From contig PNNE01000140.1 in assembly GCA_013824055.1 (NCBI GenBank), positions 1-12,731 of the forward strand: a stretch of DNA of 12,731 nt, in the 5' to 3' direction. The translations under genes were made by a program, and so were the position numbers. Positions 6,267 to 12,171 of this stretch are shown here, in pieces. Under the pieces are notes generated by a model. The model searched no databases and had not been told where the DNA came from. It worked only from the letters and a program-made list of their open reading frames with translations. Position 1 is the stretch's first letter, and every line of letters begins with the position of its first letter. The DNA is from Rhodobacter sp. Lineage in GTDB: Bacteria > Pseudomonadota > Alphaproteobacteria > Rhodobacterales > Rhodobacteraceae.

Positions 6267-7079
6267 ATGAGACTGTTATTTCTGGGCGATGTCGTGGGCC
6301 GGTCGGGTCGGGCGGCGGTGATCGAGCGGCTTGCGGGGCTTAGGGCCGCGTGGGGCCTGGATTTCGTCGTGGTCAACGGCGAGAACGCCAGCCAGGGGGC
6401 CGGGTTGACCGGCGACCATGCGAAAGAGCTGCTGGCGGCCGGGGCGGATTGCCTGACGCTGGGGGATCATGCCTTCGACCAGAAGGACATGCTGAGCTTC
6501 ATCGAGCAGGAGCCGCGGATCGTGCGGCCGCTGAATTTCTCGAAGGTGGCACCAGGGCGCGGGTTCCGGGTGTTCGAGGCGACGCAGGGGCGGAAGGTGC
6601 TGGTGACGCAGGCTTTGGGCCAGGTGTTCATGAAGCGGCCCTTCGACGACCCGTTCAGCGCCCTGGAGACAGTGTTGAAGAGCCACACCCTGGGCGGAGT
6701 GGTGCAGGCGGCCATTGTCGATTTCCACGCCGAGGCGACCTCCGAGAAGATGGGCATGGGGCACTGGTGCGACGGGATGGCCTCGCTTGTGGTGGGCACA
6801 CATACCCATGTGCCGACGTCAGACACGATGATCCTGGGCAAGGGCACGGCCTACCAGTCCGACGCGGGCATGTGCGGCGATTATGACAGCGTCATCGGGA
6901 TGGAGAAGCTGGAACCGCTGCGCCGCTTCCTGACCGGGATGCCGAAGGGTCGGTTCGAGCCGGCGAATGGCGTGGCGACGCTGTCGGGGGTCTATGTCGA
7001 GACCGATGACCGGACGGGCCTTGCGACCAGGGTGCGGATGATCCGGCTTGGAGGCAAGCTGCAGGAGTCGGTGCCGTGA
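6267..7079 (+). CDS. TIGR00282 family metallophosphoesterase (YmdB-like)
   Basis: Cytosolic phosphodiesterase of the family of Bacillus subtilis YmdB, which acts on cyclic nucleotides (2',3'-cAMP in vitro) and affects biofilm and sporulation in that host; the role in alphaproteobacteria is not established. The 270 residues fit the family. Metal-ligand positions match YmdB numbering: D8 (GDVVG), E39 and N40 (NGEN), H154 (VDFH), H179 and H181 (GTHTH). The usual Asn67 of GNH is Asp67 here (GDHAFD). The ATG at 6267 matches the family start (MRLLFLGD) but has no Shine-Dalgarno; TTGCCG (6231) and CCTAAT (6252) could be a promoter placing the transcript start at or near the ATG. The 3' end overlaps the next gene by four bases (GTGA). 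Confidence 0.93.
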   Translation: MRLLFLGDVVGRSGRAAVIERLAGLRAAWGLDFVVVNGENASQGAGLTGDHAKELLAAGADCLTLGDHAFDQKDMLSFIEQEPRIVRPLNFSKVAPGRGFRVFEATQGRKVLVTQALGQVFMKRPFDDPFSALETVLKSHTLGGVVQAAIVDFHAEATSEKMGMGHWCDGMASLVVGTHTHVPTSDTMILGKGTAYQSDAGMCGDYDSVIGMEKLEPLRRFLTGMPKGRFEPANGVATLSGVYVETDDRTGLATRVRMIRLGGKLQESVP

Positions 7080-8014
7080 GCGCAGTCGCAGGTGCTGCGC
7101 CAGTGCCTGGCCGAGGGACGCCGGGGCGCTGGTTCTTCGCGGGCGTGCTGCTGTGGCTGGGCATTGGCTGGGGCTCGACGCATCCCCTGGGAAAGATCGC
7201 CACGGAAACCGGGCATGGCCCCTTCGGGCTGATCTTCTGGCAGCAGGTGGTGATGGTCGCCGTGCTGGGCGCGATTGCGCTGGTGCGGCGCAAGGGGATG
7301 CAACTGACGGCCCCCGCGCTGCGGTTCTATGTGGTGGTGGCGGTTCTGGGCACGATCGTTCCGAACGCGACCTTCTATGCCTCGGTCGCGCATCTGCCCT
7401 CGGGCGTGATGTCGATCATCATCGCGATGATCCCGATGCTGGCTTTCCCGATGGCCCTGGCGCTGGGGATGGACCGGTTCTCGGCCCTGCGGCTGGTCGG
7501 GTTGGCAATGGGGCTGCTGGGGGTGGGGCTGCTGGCTGCGCCGGGTGCGGCGTTGCCGGATGCGGCGCTGGTCGCCTGGCTGCCGGTGGCGCTGGTGGGA
7601 CCGCTGTTCTACGCGATGGAGGCGACCTACGTGGCGCATCGCGGCACTTTGGGGATGGATGCCTTGCAGGCGATGCTGGGAGCCAGCCTGATGGGCCTGA
7701 TCCTGTGCGCGCCGGTCATGCTGATCCTGGACCAGGGCTATTCGCCCTGGCCGATTGGACGGGATGATCTGGCGCTGGCGCTGTCCTCGGCGCTGCATGC
7801 GCTGCTTTACGCAAGCTATGTCTGGCTGGCGGCGACGGCGGGGGCGGTCTTTGCGGCGCAGTCGAGCTATCTGGTGACGGCGGCAGGGATGCTGTGGGCG
7901 ATGGTGCTGTTGGGCGAGCGGCCCTCGGCCACGGTGTGGGTGGCACTGACGGTGATGCTGGCGGGGGTGGCGCTGGTGCAGCCGCGCGAACGGGCAAAGC
8001 GGGGGGCGGCCTGA
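7076..8014 (+). CDS. EamA/DMT family membrane transporter
   Basis: Inner-membrane permease of the drug/metabolite transporter superfamily, with 312 residues and ten predicted hydrophobic helices (about 19-36, 50-70, 83-101, 109-131, 137-155, 167-187, 199-217, 231-252, 255-279, 285-302), consistent with two repeated EamA domains of five helices. The typical late motif LLGERPS is at 278-284, before the last helix. The substrate cannot be told from sequence; family members export amino acids, nucleobases or small metabolites. The GTG start at 7076 overlaps the preceding stop (GTGA) and has AGGAG at 7063-7067, so translation is probably coupled to the metallophosphoesterase. The basic C terminus (RERAKRG) is probably cytoplasmic. 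The function of the pair is not known to me. Confidence 0.9.
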   Translation: MSAVAGAAPVPGRGTPGRWFFAGVLLWLGIGWGSTHPLGKIATETGHGPFGLIFWQQVVMVAVLGAIALVRRKGMQLTAPALRFYVVVAVLGTIVPNATFYASVAHLPSGVMSIIIAMIPMLAFPMALALGMDRFSALRLVGLAMGLLGVGLLAAPGAALPDAALVAWLPVALVGPLFYAMEATYVAHRGTLGMDALQAMLGASLMGLILCAPVMLILDQGYSPWPIGRDDLALALSSALHALLYASYVWLAATAGAVFAAQSSYLVTAAGMLWAMVLLGERPSATVWVALTVMLAGVALVQPRERAKRGAA

Positions 8015-8269
8015 TGTTCGGACTGTCGGTTCCGGTCGAATGCCAGCCCTTGGGAACGCGGTGATGGTTTCGGCCAGGCTCGCCTTTGCCACCTCGGTGG
8101 GGTATCAGACCAACATGAGGGTCGGCGGGAGGGTCGGCGGGCCGGGGGGACCTCGGTTCAGTGAACTTGCCAAGGTGGGGCTGGCGCGGAACATCAGCAC
8201 CAGGCCGGTGGTCCGCGCGCCGATCCCGCTGATCTGGCCGCTTTGATCCGGCCCATGAAGGAGACTGAC
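8015..8269. other. Gap with no recognised gene
   Basis: 255 bp between the permease stop and the lipoprotein start. A 68-codon + strand frame (8040-8246, ATG, no Shine-Dalgarno) is open, and the opposite strand is also nearly open, with one TGA. Neither product is one I recognise (the + frame ends APIPLIWPL). It may be an untranslated leader or decayed sequence. It contains the 12-bp tandem duplication listed separately. No terminator with a T tract is visible. Confidence 0.4.
8118..8141. repeat. 12-bp tandem duplication
   Basis: AGGGTCGGCGGG occurs twice in a row without mismatch (8118-8129 and 8130-8141), inside the gap before the lipoprotein gene. A length multiple of three would keep any frame open. 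Confidence 0.8.
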
Positions 8270-8635
8270 ATGCGCAAGCTGCTGCTGGTTCTGGCCCTTG
8301 GCGGATGCGCCGGGCTGCAGGCGGACCCGGTGCCGCAGGCGGCGCGGCTGTCGGCCGATACCCTGGTGCTGACCCTGTCGGACGGCACGACCTGCCGGGC
8401 CCGCTGGGCCGAGGCTGGCGGGGCGGGGCGGCTGGACGCGTGCGGACCGGGCTTCGGCTATGCGGTCGATGTGGTCGAGAACCCGAACATCCTGCGCCAG
8501 CTGTTCACCGGCCTGACCCAGGCGCTGGGGGCCGAGGGTGTCTCGCCCCCGATGGCGGAGGTGGTGATCACCGATGCCACGGGGCGCGACCATGTCTTCG
8601 TCTCGCCCCCGCCGACGGACCTGTCGGACGACTGA
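8270..8635 (+). CDS. Small putative lipoprotein, function unknown
   Basis: 121 residues from the ATG at 8270, chosen because AAGGAG (8258-8263) lies six bases upstream; a TTG at 8243 would add nine residues with no ribosome site. The N terminus MRKLLLVLALGGCAG is a short signal peptide with a lipobox (LGGC), predicting lipid attachment at Cys13 and export across the inner membrane. With Asp three residues after the Cys+1 (CAGLQAD) rather than at +2, there is no classic inner-membrane retention signal. The mature part has two further cysteines (in TTCRAR and DACGPG), which could pair, and a repeated run of threonine/aspartate-rich strands. I do not recognise the family. YebC follows after 114 bp. 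Confidence 0.75.
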   Translation: MRKLLLVLALGGCAGLQADPVPQAARLSADTLVLTLSDGTTCRARWAEAGGAGRLDACGPGFGYAVDVVENPNILRQLFTGLTQALGAEGVSPPMAEVVITDATGRDHVFVSPPPTDLSDD

Positions 8636-8684
8636 AGCGCGGCTCGTCGTGCGTCTTCGACTTCTCCTCGCCGGGGCGCGGGGG

Positions 8685-8712
8685 TTGCTCTTCCGCGGGG
8701 CGGCGGTGTAGA
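8685..8712 (+). promoter_or_regulatory. Possible promoter of yebC
   Basis: TTGCTC (8685-8690) and TGTAGA (8707-8712) are spaced by 16 bases and lie 38 bases before the yebC ATG. Each box matches only half of the sigma-70 consensus, which is common in alphaproteobacteria, so this is a suggestion from position and spacing. Confidence 0.25.
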
Positions 8713-8749
8713 GGACGCCAGCACCGAAACGGGACCGAGGTAGGGCCAA

Positions 8750-9490
8750 ATGGCAGGCCATTCGAAATGGGCGAACATCCAGCACCGCAAGGGCAAGCAG
8801 GACAAGCTGCGCTCGAAGATGTTTTCCAAGCTGTCGAAGGAAATCACCGTCGCGGCCAAGATGGGGATGCCCGACCCCGACATGAACCCGCGCCTGCGGC
8901 TGGCGGTGAAGGCCGCGAAGGCGATGTCGATGCCCAAGGACGTGATCGACCGCGCGATCAAGAAGTCGCAGCTGGGTGACGGGGCGGATTACACCGAGAT
9001 CCGCTATGAGGGCTACGGCGTCAACGGCATCGCGATCATCGTCGAGGCGATGACCGACAACCTGAATCGCACCGCGTCGAACGTGCGGTCCTATTTCAGC
9101 AAGTGCGGCGGCAATCTGGGCACCACGGGGTCGGTCGCGCACAGTTTCGACCGGGTGGGCGAGATCACCTATCCGGCTTCCGTCGGTTCGGCCGATGACG
9201 TGATGATGGCGGCGCTGGACGCCGGTGCGGACGATGTCGAATCGGACGAGGACGGCCACTGGATCTATTGCCAGGTGGAAAACCTGTCCGAGGTGTCCGA
9301 CGCGCTGGAAAAGGCGCTGGGAGAATCGACGGAATCCAAGCTGGTGTGGAAGCCGCAGACCCGGACCGAGGTCGATCTGGACACCGCGCAGAAACTGATG
9401 CGGTTGATCGACCTTCTGGAGGAAGATGACGACGTGCAGACGGTGACGCACAACTTTGACGTCCCCGAGGATGTGGCGGCTCAGCTTTAA
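8750..9490 (+). CDS. yebC: YebC/PmpR family protein (translation/transcription factor)
   Basis: Conserved cytosolic protein of 246 residues. Family members were long annotated as DNA-binding regulators (PmpR), and recent work on YebC proteins links them to ribosomes and to relief of stalling at proline-rich stretches. The N-terminal signature MAGHSKWANIQHRKGKQD is intact, followed by KEITVAAKMG, NPRLRLAVKAAK, NMPKD-like SMPKDVIDRAIKK (59-71), YEGYG (86-90) and the acidic third domain (DLLEEDDDVQTVTHNF near 222-237). Length and domain order (three domains) match E. coli YebC. GAGG at 8737-8740 is a weak ribosome site. In many bacteria yebC is next to ruvC; that neighbour is absent here, where a lipoprotein gene precedes it and a cold-shock gene follows after 164 bp. 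Confidence 0.97.
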   Translation: MAGHSKWANIQHRKGKQDKLRSKMFSKLSKEITVAAKMGMPDPDMNPRLRLAVKAAKAMSMPKDVIDRAIKKSQLGDGADYTEIRYEGYGVNGIAIIVEAMTDNLNRTASNVRSYFSKCGGNLGTTGSVAHSFDRVGEITYPASVGSADDVMMAALDAGADDVESDEDGHWIYCQVENLSEVSDALEKALGESTESKLVWKPQTRTEVDLDTAQKLMRLIDLLEEDDDVQTVTHNFDVPEDVAAQL

Positions 9491-9610
9491 TTCTTTGTGG
9501 CCTCTTGCTTTTTGCGCCGGAAGAGTGCATGTGAAGCGGGCAAAGCTTCTTCTCTTTCGTTCTACTGTCTGCTTCGGCCTTCAGCTTCGATCGTGACGAC
9601 ACTGGGCCAG

Positions 9611-9632
9611 GCCACCGCACGCTGCGGGTGGC
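9611..9632 (+). promoter_or_regulatory. Leader hairpin of the cold-shock gene
   Basis: GCCACC (9611-9616) pairs with GGTGGC (9627-9632), continued by GCA/TGC after a bulged G, with a CGC loop. The foot is nine bases before the AGGAGA ribosome site at 9642-9647. The 164-bp stretch 9491-9654 has no gene, and its middle is T-rich (TTCTTCTCTTTCGTTC at about 9546). Long structured leaders controlling translation by temperature are typical of cspA-type mRNAs; that this one does so is inference. Confidence 0.4.
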
Positions 9633-9654
9633 ATACATGACAGGAGACATCACG

Positions 9655-9861
9655 ATGGCCAATGGCACCGTGAAATGGTTCAACGCCACCAAAGGCTTCG
9701 GCTTCATCGCTCCCGCGGGCGGTTCCAAGGACGTTTTCGTCCACGTGACCGCGCTTGAGCGTGCGGGCATCCGCTCGCTGCCCGATGGGCAGGCCGTGAC
9801 CTATGACATCGAGCAGGATCGCAACGGCCGTGAATCGGCTGTGAACCTGGCTCTGGCGTAA
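9655..9861 (+). CDS. Cold-shock protein (CspA family)
   Basis: A 68-residue single cold-shock domain that binds single-stranded RNA and DNA and acts as an RNA chaperone in the cytosol. Seen directly: MANGTVKWFN, the RNP1 motif KGFGFI (13-18) and the RNP2-like VFVHV (27-31), which hold the nucleic-acid-stacking aromatics W8, F15, F18-region and H30. ATG 9655 is chosen because AGGAGA is seven bases upstream and the family starts here; an ATG at 9637 in the same frame would add six residues before the ribosome site. The gene is single, with its own terminator 25 bases after the stop. Whether it is cold-induced or constitutive cannot be read from the sequence. Confidence 0.96.
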   Translation: MANGTVKWFNATKGFGFIAPAGGSKDVFVHVTALERAGIRSLPDGQAVTYDIEQDRNGRESAVNLALA

Positions 9862-9885
9862 GCCTTTTCCCTTCGGGGACCAGGG

Positions 9886-9917
9886 AACGGGGGTGGCGCA
9901 GGCCGCCCCCGTTTTCT
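9886..9917 (+). terminator. Rho-independent terminator of the cold-shock gene
   Basis: A 12-bp stem (AACGGGGGTGGC at 9886-9897 with GCCGCCCCCGTT at 9902-9913, one G-T wobble), a GCAG loop and the tail TTCT. A smaller TCCC-TTCG-GGGA hairpin (9868-9879, stable UUCG loop) precedes it. The stem also stands right after the argP stop on the other strand, so it could slow transcription from that side too, but there is no T tract in that direction. Confidence 0.85.
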
Positions 9918-10791
9918 ATTGCACCAGGGTCTGCCGTGCGACGCGCCGGACCGCCTGTGTCACCGGGGCCAGTGCAGGGGCGGCAAGGCGGGTGAACTGC
10001 CAGTGCAGGGGGACGTCCAGCGGGGTGTCGGGGATCAGCTCGGCCAGCGCGCCCGAGGCGAGGTGCGGGGCGATCAGCAACTCGGGGTTCATGCCCCAGG
10101 CCAGGCCCGCAAGGCAGGCGTCGACGAAGGCCTGGGATGAGGCCATGCGGTGCGTCGGCAGCGCCGGGCGGGCAAGGCCGCGGGCCTTGGCCCAGCGGGT
10201 CTGAAGCCGGTCCTTGTCCGAAAACGTCAGCGCGGGGGCACGGGCCAGCGCCTCTGGCGTGACGCCTTGCGCAAACCAGCGCGTCCGGTAGCCGGGCGAG
10301 GCGGTGGCGCGGTAGCGCAGCGCGCCCAGGGGAATCGTGTCGCACCCTTGCAGCGGACCCGGATGCGCCGTGAGGGCGGCCACGACTTCTCCGCGCCGCA
10401 GCCAGTCCTGGCTGACGTCCTGGTCGTCGATCACCAGATCAAAGAGAAAGCCGTCAGTGGCCGCAAGCGCCGGGATGACCCAGGTGGCCAGGCTGTCGGC
10501 ATTGACCGCAATGCGCAGCGTGGCCAGGCCGGGGGCAAGGCCGGGCAGATCCTGGGCCAGGGTGCTTTCAAGAAGTGCGACCTCGTCATGGTGCCGGATC
10601 AGCCGCAGGCCCGCATCGGTGGCGGTGCAGGGCTGGCCCCGGCGGATGAGCAGGGTGCCCGTCGCCTCCTCCAGCGCCTTGATCCGCTGGCTGATGGCCG
10701 AGGGGGTGACGTGGAGTTCTGCCGCAGCAAGGTCGAAGGCTCCGCGACGGTGGACGGCGGCCAGGGCGGCGAGCTGGGCGGGGTCAAGCAT
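9916..10791 (-). CDS. argP: LysR-type transcriptional regulator, ArgP-like
   Basis: DNA-binding regulator of the ArgP/LysG group, whose members sense arginine or lysine and activate the exporter gene argO/lysE. The N-terminal winged helix-turn-helix is clear: AALAAVHRRGAF then HVTPSAISQRIKALEE (about 28-43) and LLIRRGQPCTATDAG, a GQPC string typical of ArgP. Residues from about 85 to 291 form the effector-binding domain. I choose ATG 10791 (291 residues, MLDPAQLAALAAV), which matches the family start; a GTG at 10800 would add three. No Shine-Dalgarno is visible. The gene is divergent from an ACT-domain gene and a LysE-type exporter, with an inverted repeat 10 bp from the start codon, so autoregulation and control of the exporter are expected. 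Which amino acid it senses is not shown. Confidence 0.9.
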   Translation of the reverse strand: MLDPAQLAALAAVHRRGAFDLAAAELHVTPSAISQRIKALEEATGTLLIRRGQPCTATDAGLRLIRHHDEVALLESTLAQDLPGLAPGLATLRIAVNADSLATWVIPALAATDGFLFDLVIDDQDVSQDWLRRGEVVAALTAHPGPLQGCDTIPLGALRYRATASPGYRTRWFAQGVTPEALARAPALTFSDKDRLQTRWAKARGLARPALPTHRMASSQAFVDACLAGLAWGMNPELLIAPHLASGALAELIPDTPLDVPLHWQFTRLAAPALAPVTQAVRRVARQTLVQ

Positions 10792-10800
10792 TAGCTGCAC

Positions 10801-10823
10801 TTAATCGGTGTGAGGAAGATTAA
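10801..10823. promoter_or_regulatory. Inverted repeat, likely ArgP-type operator
   Basis: TTAATC (10801-10806), 11-base spacer, GATTAA (10818-10823): a perfect 6-11-6 inverted repeat, with CA (10798-10799) and TG (10825-10826) extending the symmetry past one mismatch. It lies between divergent argP and the ACT/exporter pair, and its size fits a LysR-type dimer site. The AT-rich arms stand out in this GC-rich DNA. Confidence 0.65.
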
Positions 10824-10875
10824 CTGGAGTTTGCCGAGTGCGGGCCGTAGGTCAAGGGCAAAGCGGGGGGTAACG

Positions 10876-11259
10876 ATGGGCGAGACCGATCTGGCGGTGC
10901 TGCTTGCGACGATGGAGCCGGTGCTGCACCCGGAGCCTTACGGCTATGCGGTCTGGACCGGGGGAGCCCTGCCAATCCAGCCCTTCGCGGCGATCCTGGA
11001 AGCCGAGGGGATGACCGTCGTCGCCCCCTTGGCCGAGATGCGGGCGGCGGGGATGGTCTCGGACCCCTGGGCGCGGGTCAGTCTGACCGTGCACAGCGAT
11101 CTGGCCGCAGTGGGCCTTACGGCGGCCTTTGCCGGGGCGTTGGGGCGGGTGGGGATCAGTTGCAACGTGATCGCCGGATATCACCACGACCATCTTTTCG
11201 TGCAGTGGGAGCGGCGGGAGGACGCGATGACGGCCTTGCGCGGGCTGGCCGATGCTTGA
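10876..11259 (+). CDS. ACT-domain protein of the COG3602 type
   Basis: A 127-residue cytosolic protein. ACT domains bind small ligands, mostly amino acids, and regulate partners; no enzymatic domain is attached here. The family pattern is clear: DLAVLLATMEPVLHPEPYGY (5-24), EAEGMTVVAP (42-51), LTVHSDLAAVGLTAA (70-84) and GISCNVIAGYHHDHLFV (93-109), with the histidine cluster Y102-H103-H104-D105-H106. The ATG at 10876 follows a G-rich stretch (GGGGGG, 10865-10870); the upstream frame runs to 10810 but crosses the operator, so a start there is unlikely. The stop overlaps the exporter's ATG by eight bases, giving tight translational coupling. Position suggests a role as amino-acid sensor or accessory to the exporter, which I infer and cannot show. 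Confidence 0.85.
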   Translation: MGETDLAVLLATMEPVLHPEPYGYAVWTGGALPIQPFAAILEAEGMTVVAPLAEMRAAGMVSDPWARVSLTVHSDLAAVGLTAAFAGALGRVGISCNVIAGYHHDHLFVQWERREDAMTALRGLADA

Positions 11260-11857
11260 GGCGGCGGTCAACGGCTACCTGGTGGCGTTGAGCCTGATCC
11301 TGGCGATCGGGGCACAGAACGCCTTCATCCTGCGGCAGGGACTGCGACGCGAGCATGTCGGGGCGGTCGTGGCGGTCTGTGCGATCTCGGACGCGGTCTT
11401 GATCGCGGCAGGAGTGGCGGGGTTCGGCGCCCTGAGCCTGGCGCTGCCGTGGTTCGGAGAGGCGATGCGCTGGCTGGGGGTGGGGTTCCTGGCGGTCTAT
11501 GGGGGTTTGCGGTTCCGGGCGGCGCTGCGCGGCGGCGAGGCGCTGCTGCCGTTGGAGTCAGCGTCGGCCCCGCTGGGCAAGGTGCTGGCGACCTGCCTTG
11601 TCCTGACCTGGGCCAACCCGCATGTCTATCTGGATGCGGTGGTGCTGATCGGATCGATCTCGGCCCAATATGCACCGCATCAGGCGGTGTTCGGGACGGC
11701 GGCGGCCTGCGCAAGCCTGTGCTTCTTCGCCGCGCTGGGGTTCGGAGCGCGGCTGCTGGCCCCGGTCTTCGCCCGGCCCGCGGCCTGGGTCTGGCTGGAG
11801 GTGAGCGTTGGGCTGACGATGTGGTCCATCGCGACGGGGCTGGCGTTTGGGGGGTGA
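11252..11857 (+). CDS. LysE/ArgO family amino-acid exporter
   Basis: Inner-membrane efflux protein of the LysE superfamily (201 residues, about six hydrophobic segments). It would export basic amino acids such as arginine or lysine; E. coli ArgO and Corynebacterium LysE are the models. Family motifs: IGAQNAFILRQGLRREHV (19-36) in the first helix and TWANPHVYLD (119-128), where the Asn-Pro pair is typical. It starts inside the ACT-domain gene (8-bp overlap) and is the second gene of the unit divergent from argP, the expected regulator. The C-terminal helix (WLEVSVGLTMWSIATGLAF) ends two residues before the stop. The substrate is inferred from family and neighbour. Confidence 0.92.
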   Translation: MLEAAVNGYLVALSLILAIGAQNAFILRQGLRREHVGAVVAVCAISDAVLIAAGVAGFGALSLALPWFGEAMRWLGVGFLAVYGGLRFRAALRGGEALLPLESASAPLGKVLATCLVLTWANPHVYLDAVVLIGSISAQYAPHQAVFGTAAACASLCFFAALGFGARLLAPVFARPAAWVWLEVSVGLTMWSIATGLAFGG

Positions 11858-12171
11858 TGCCCTGGCGAGCGGGGGCGGGGCGGGTGGTTGCGGCTGAGGG
11901 GCGGCGGCCGTGTTGGCGGGCTCGGTGCGCTGTGGCGCAAACTTGTCTCTGTGAAATCTGCGATAGAGGGGCGGGCAGACGAGACCCCGACCCACCCGCC
12001 GCCGCGGAATGGTCGCGGATCGCGGCATGTCGAGGGCAGCCCGGAGTAGGGTGGGCGATCCGCCCACCCTTGGCCTGTTGCGGGCGGAATGGCTGCACCG
12101 CGCGGTCTGATCAGCGGGTGTGAAGGAAGCTTCCCTAGGGTCCCGGCCAAGGCGATCCCGCGGAGGTTCTG
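11858..12171. other. 314-bp gap without a gene; carries palindromic repeat
   Basis: G-rich DNA between the exporter and the DUF2793 gene. The shadow frames on both strands are repetitive and unlike any protein I know. Visible structure: the palindromic repeat copy B (12048-12070), and two adjacent short palindromes, GGAAGCTTCC (12125-12134) and CCCTAGGG (12133-12140), 31 bases or more before the DUF2793 start. No terminator with a T tract follows the exporter. Confidence 0.6.
12048..12070. repeat. Palindromic repeat copy B
   Basis: A perfect 10-bp stem, AGGGTGGGCG (12048-12057) with CGCCCACCCT (12061-12070), around the loop ATC. With its flank it starts GTAGGGTGGGCGAT (12046-12059), identical to the minus-strand reading of copy A at 2858-2885. 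It stands in the gap after the exporter gene. Confidence 0.75.

Noticed and set aside
6992..8092. 366-codon - strand frame opposite the permease
   Set aside because: Extreme His/Arg/Gln content and no recognisable domain; the + strand encodes a ten-helix EamA protein.
8105..9451. 448-codon - strand frame opposite yebC and the lipoprotein
   Set aside because: Arg/His/Gln-rich composition typical of an antisense shadow; the + strand has full YebC and a lipoprotein with a good ribosome site.
6254..10812. Shared TAATCGGTGTG before the YmdB-like gene (6254) and inside the argP operator region (10802)
   Set aside because: Eleven-base matches are expected several times by chance in a window of this size, and the inverted-repeat partner is missing at 6254.
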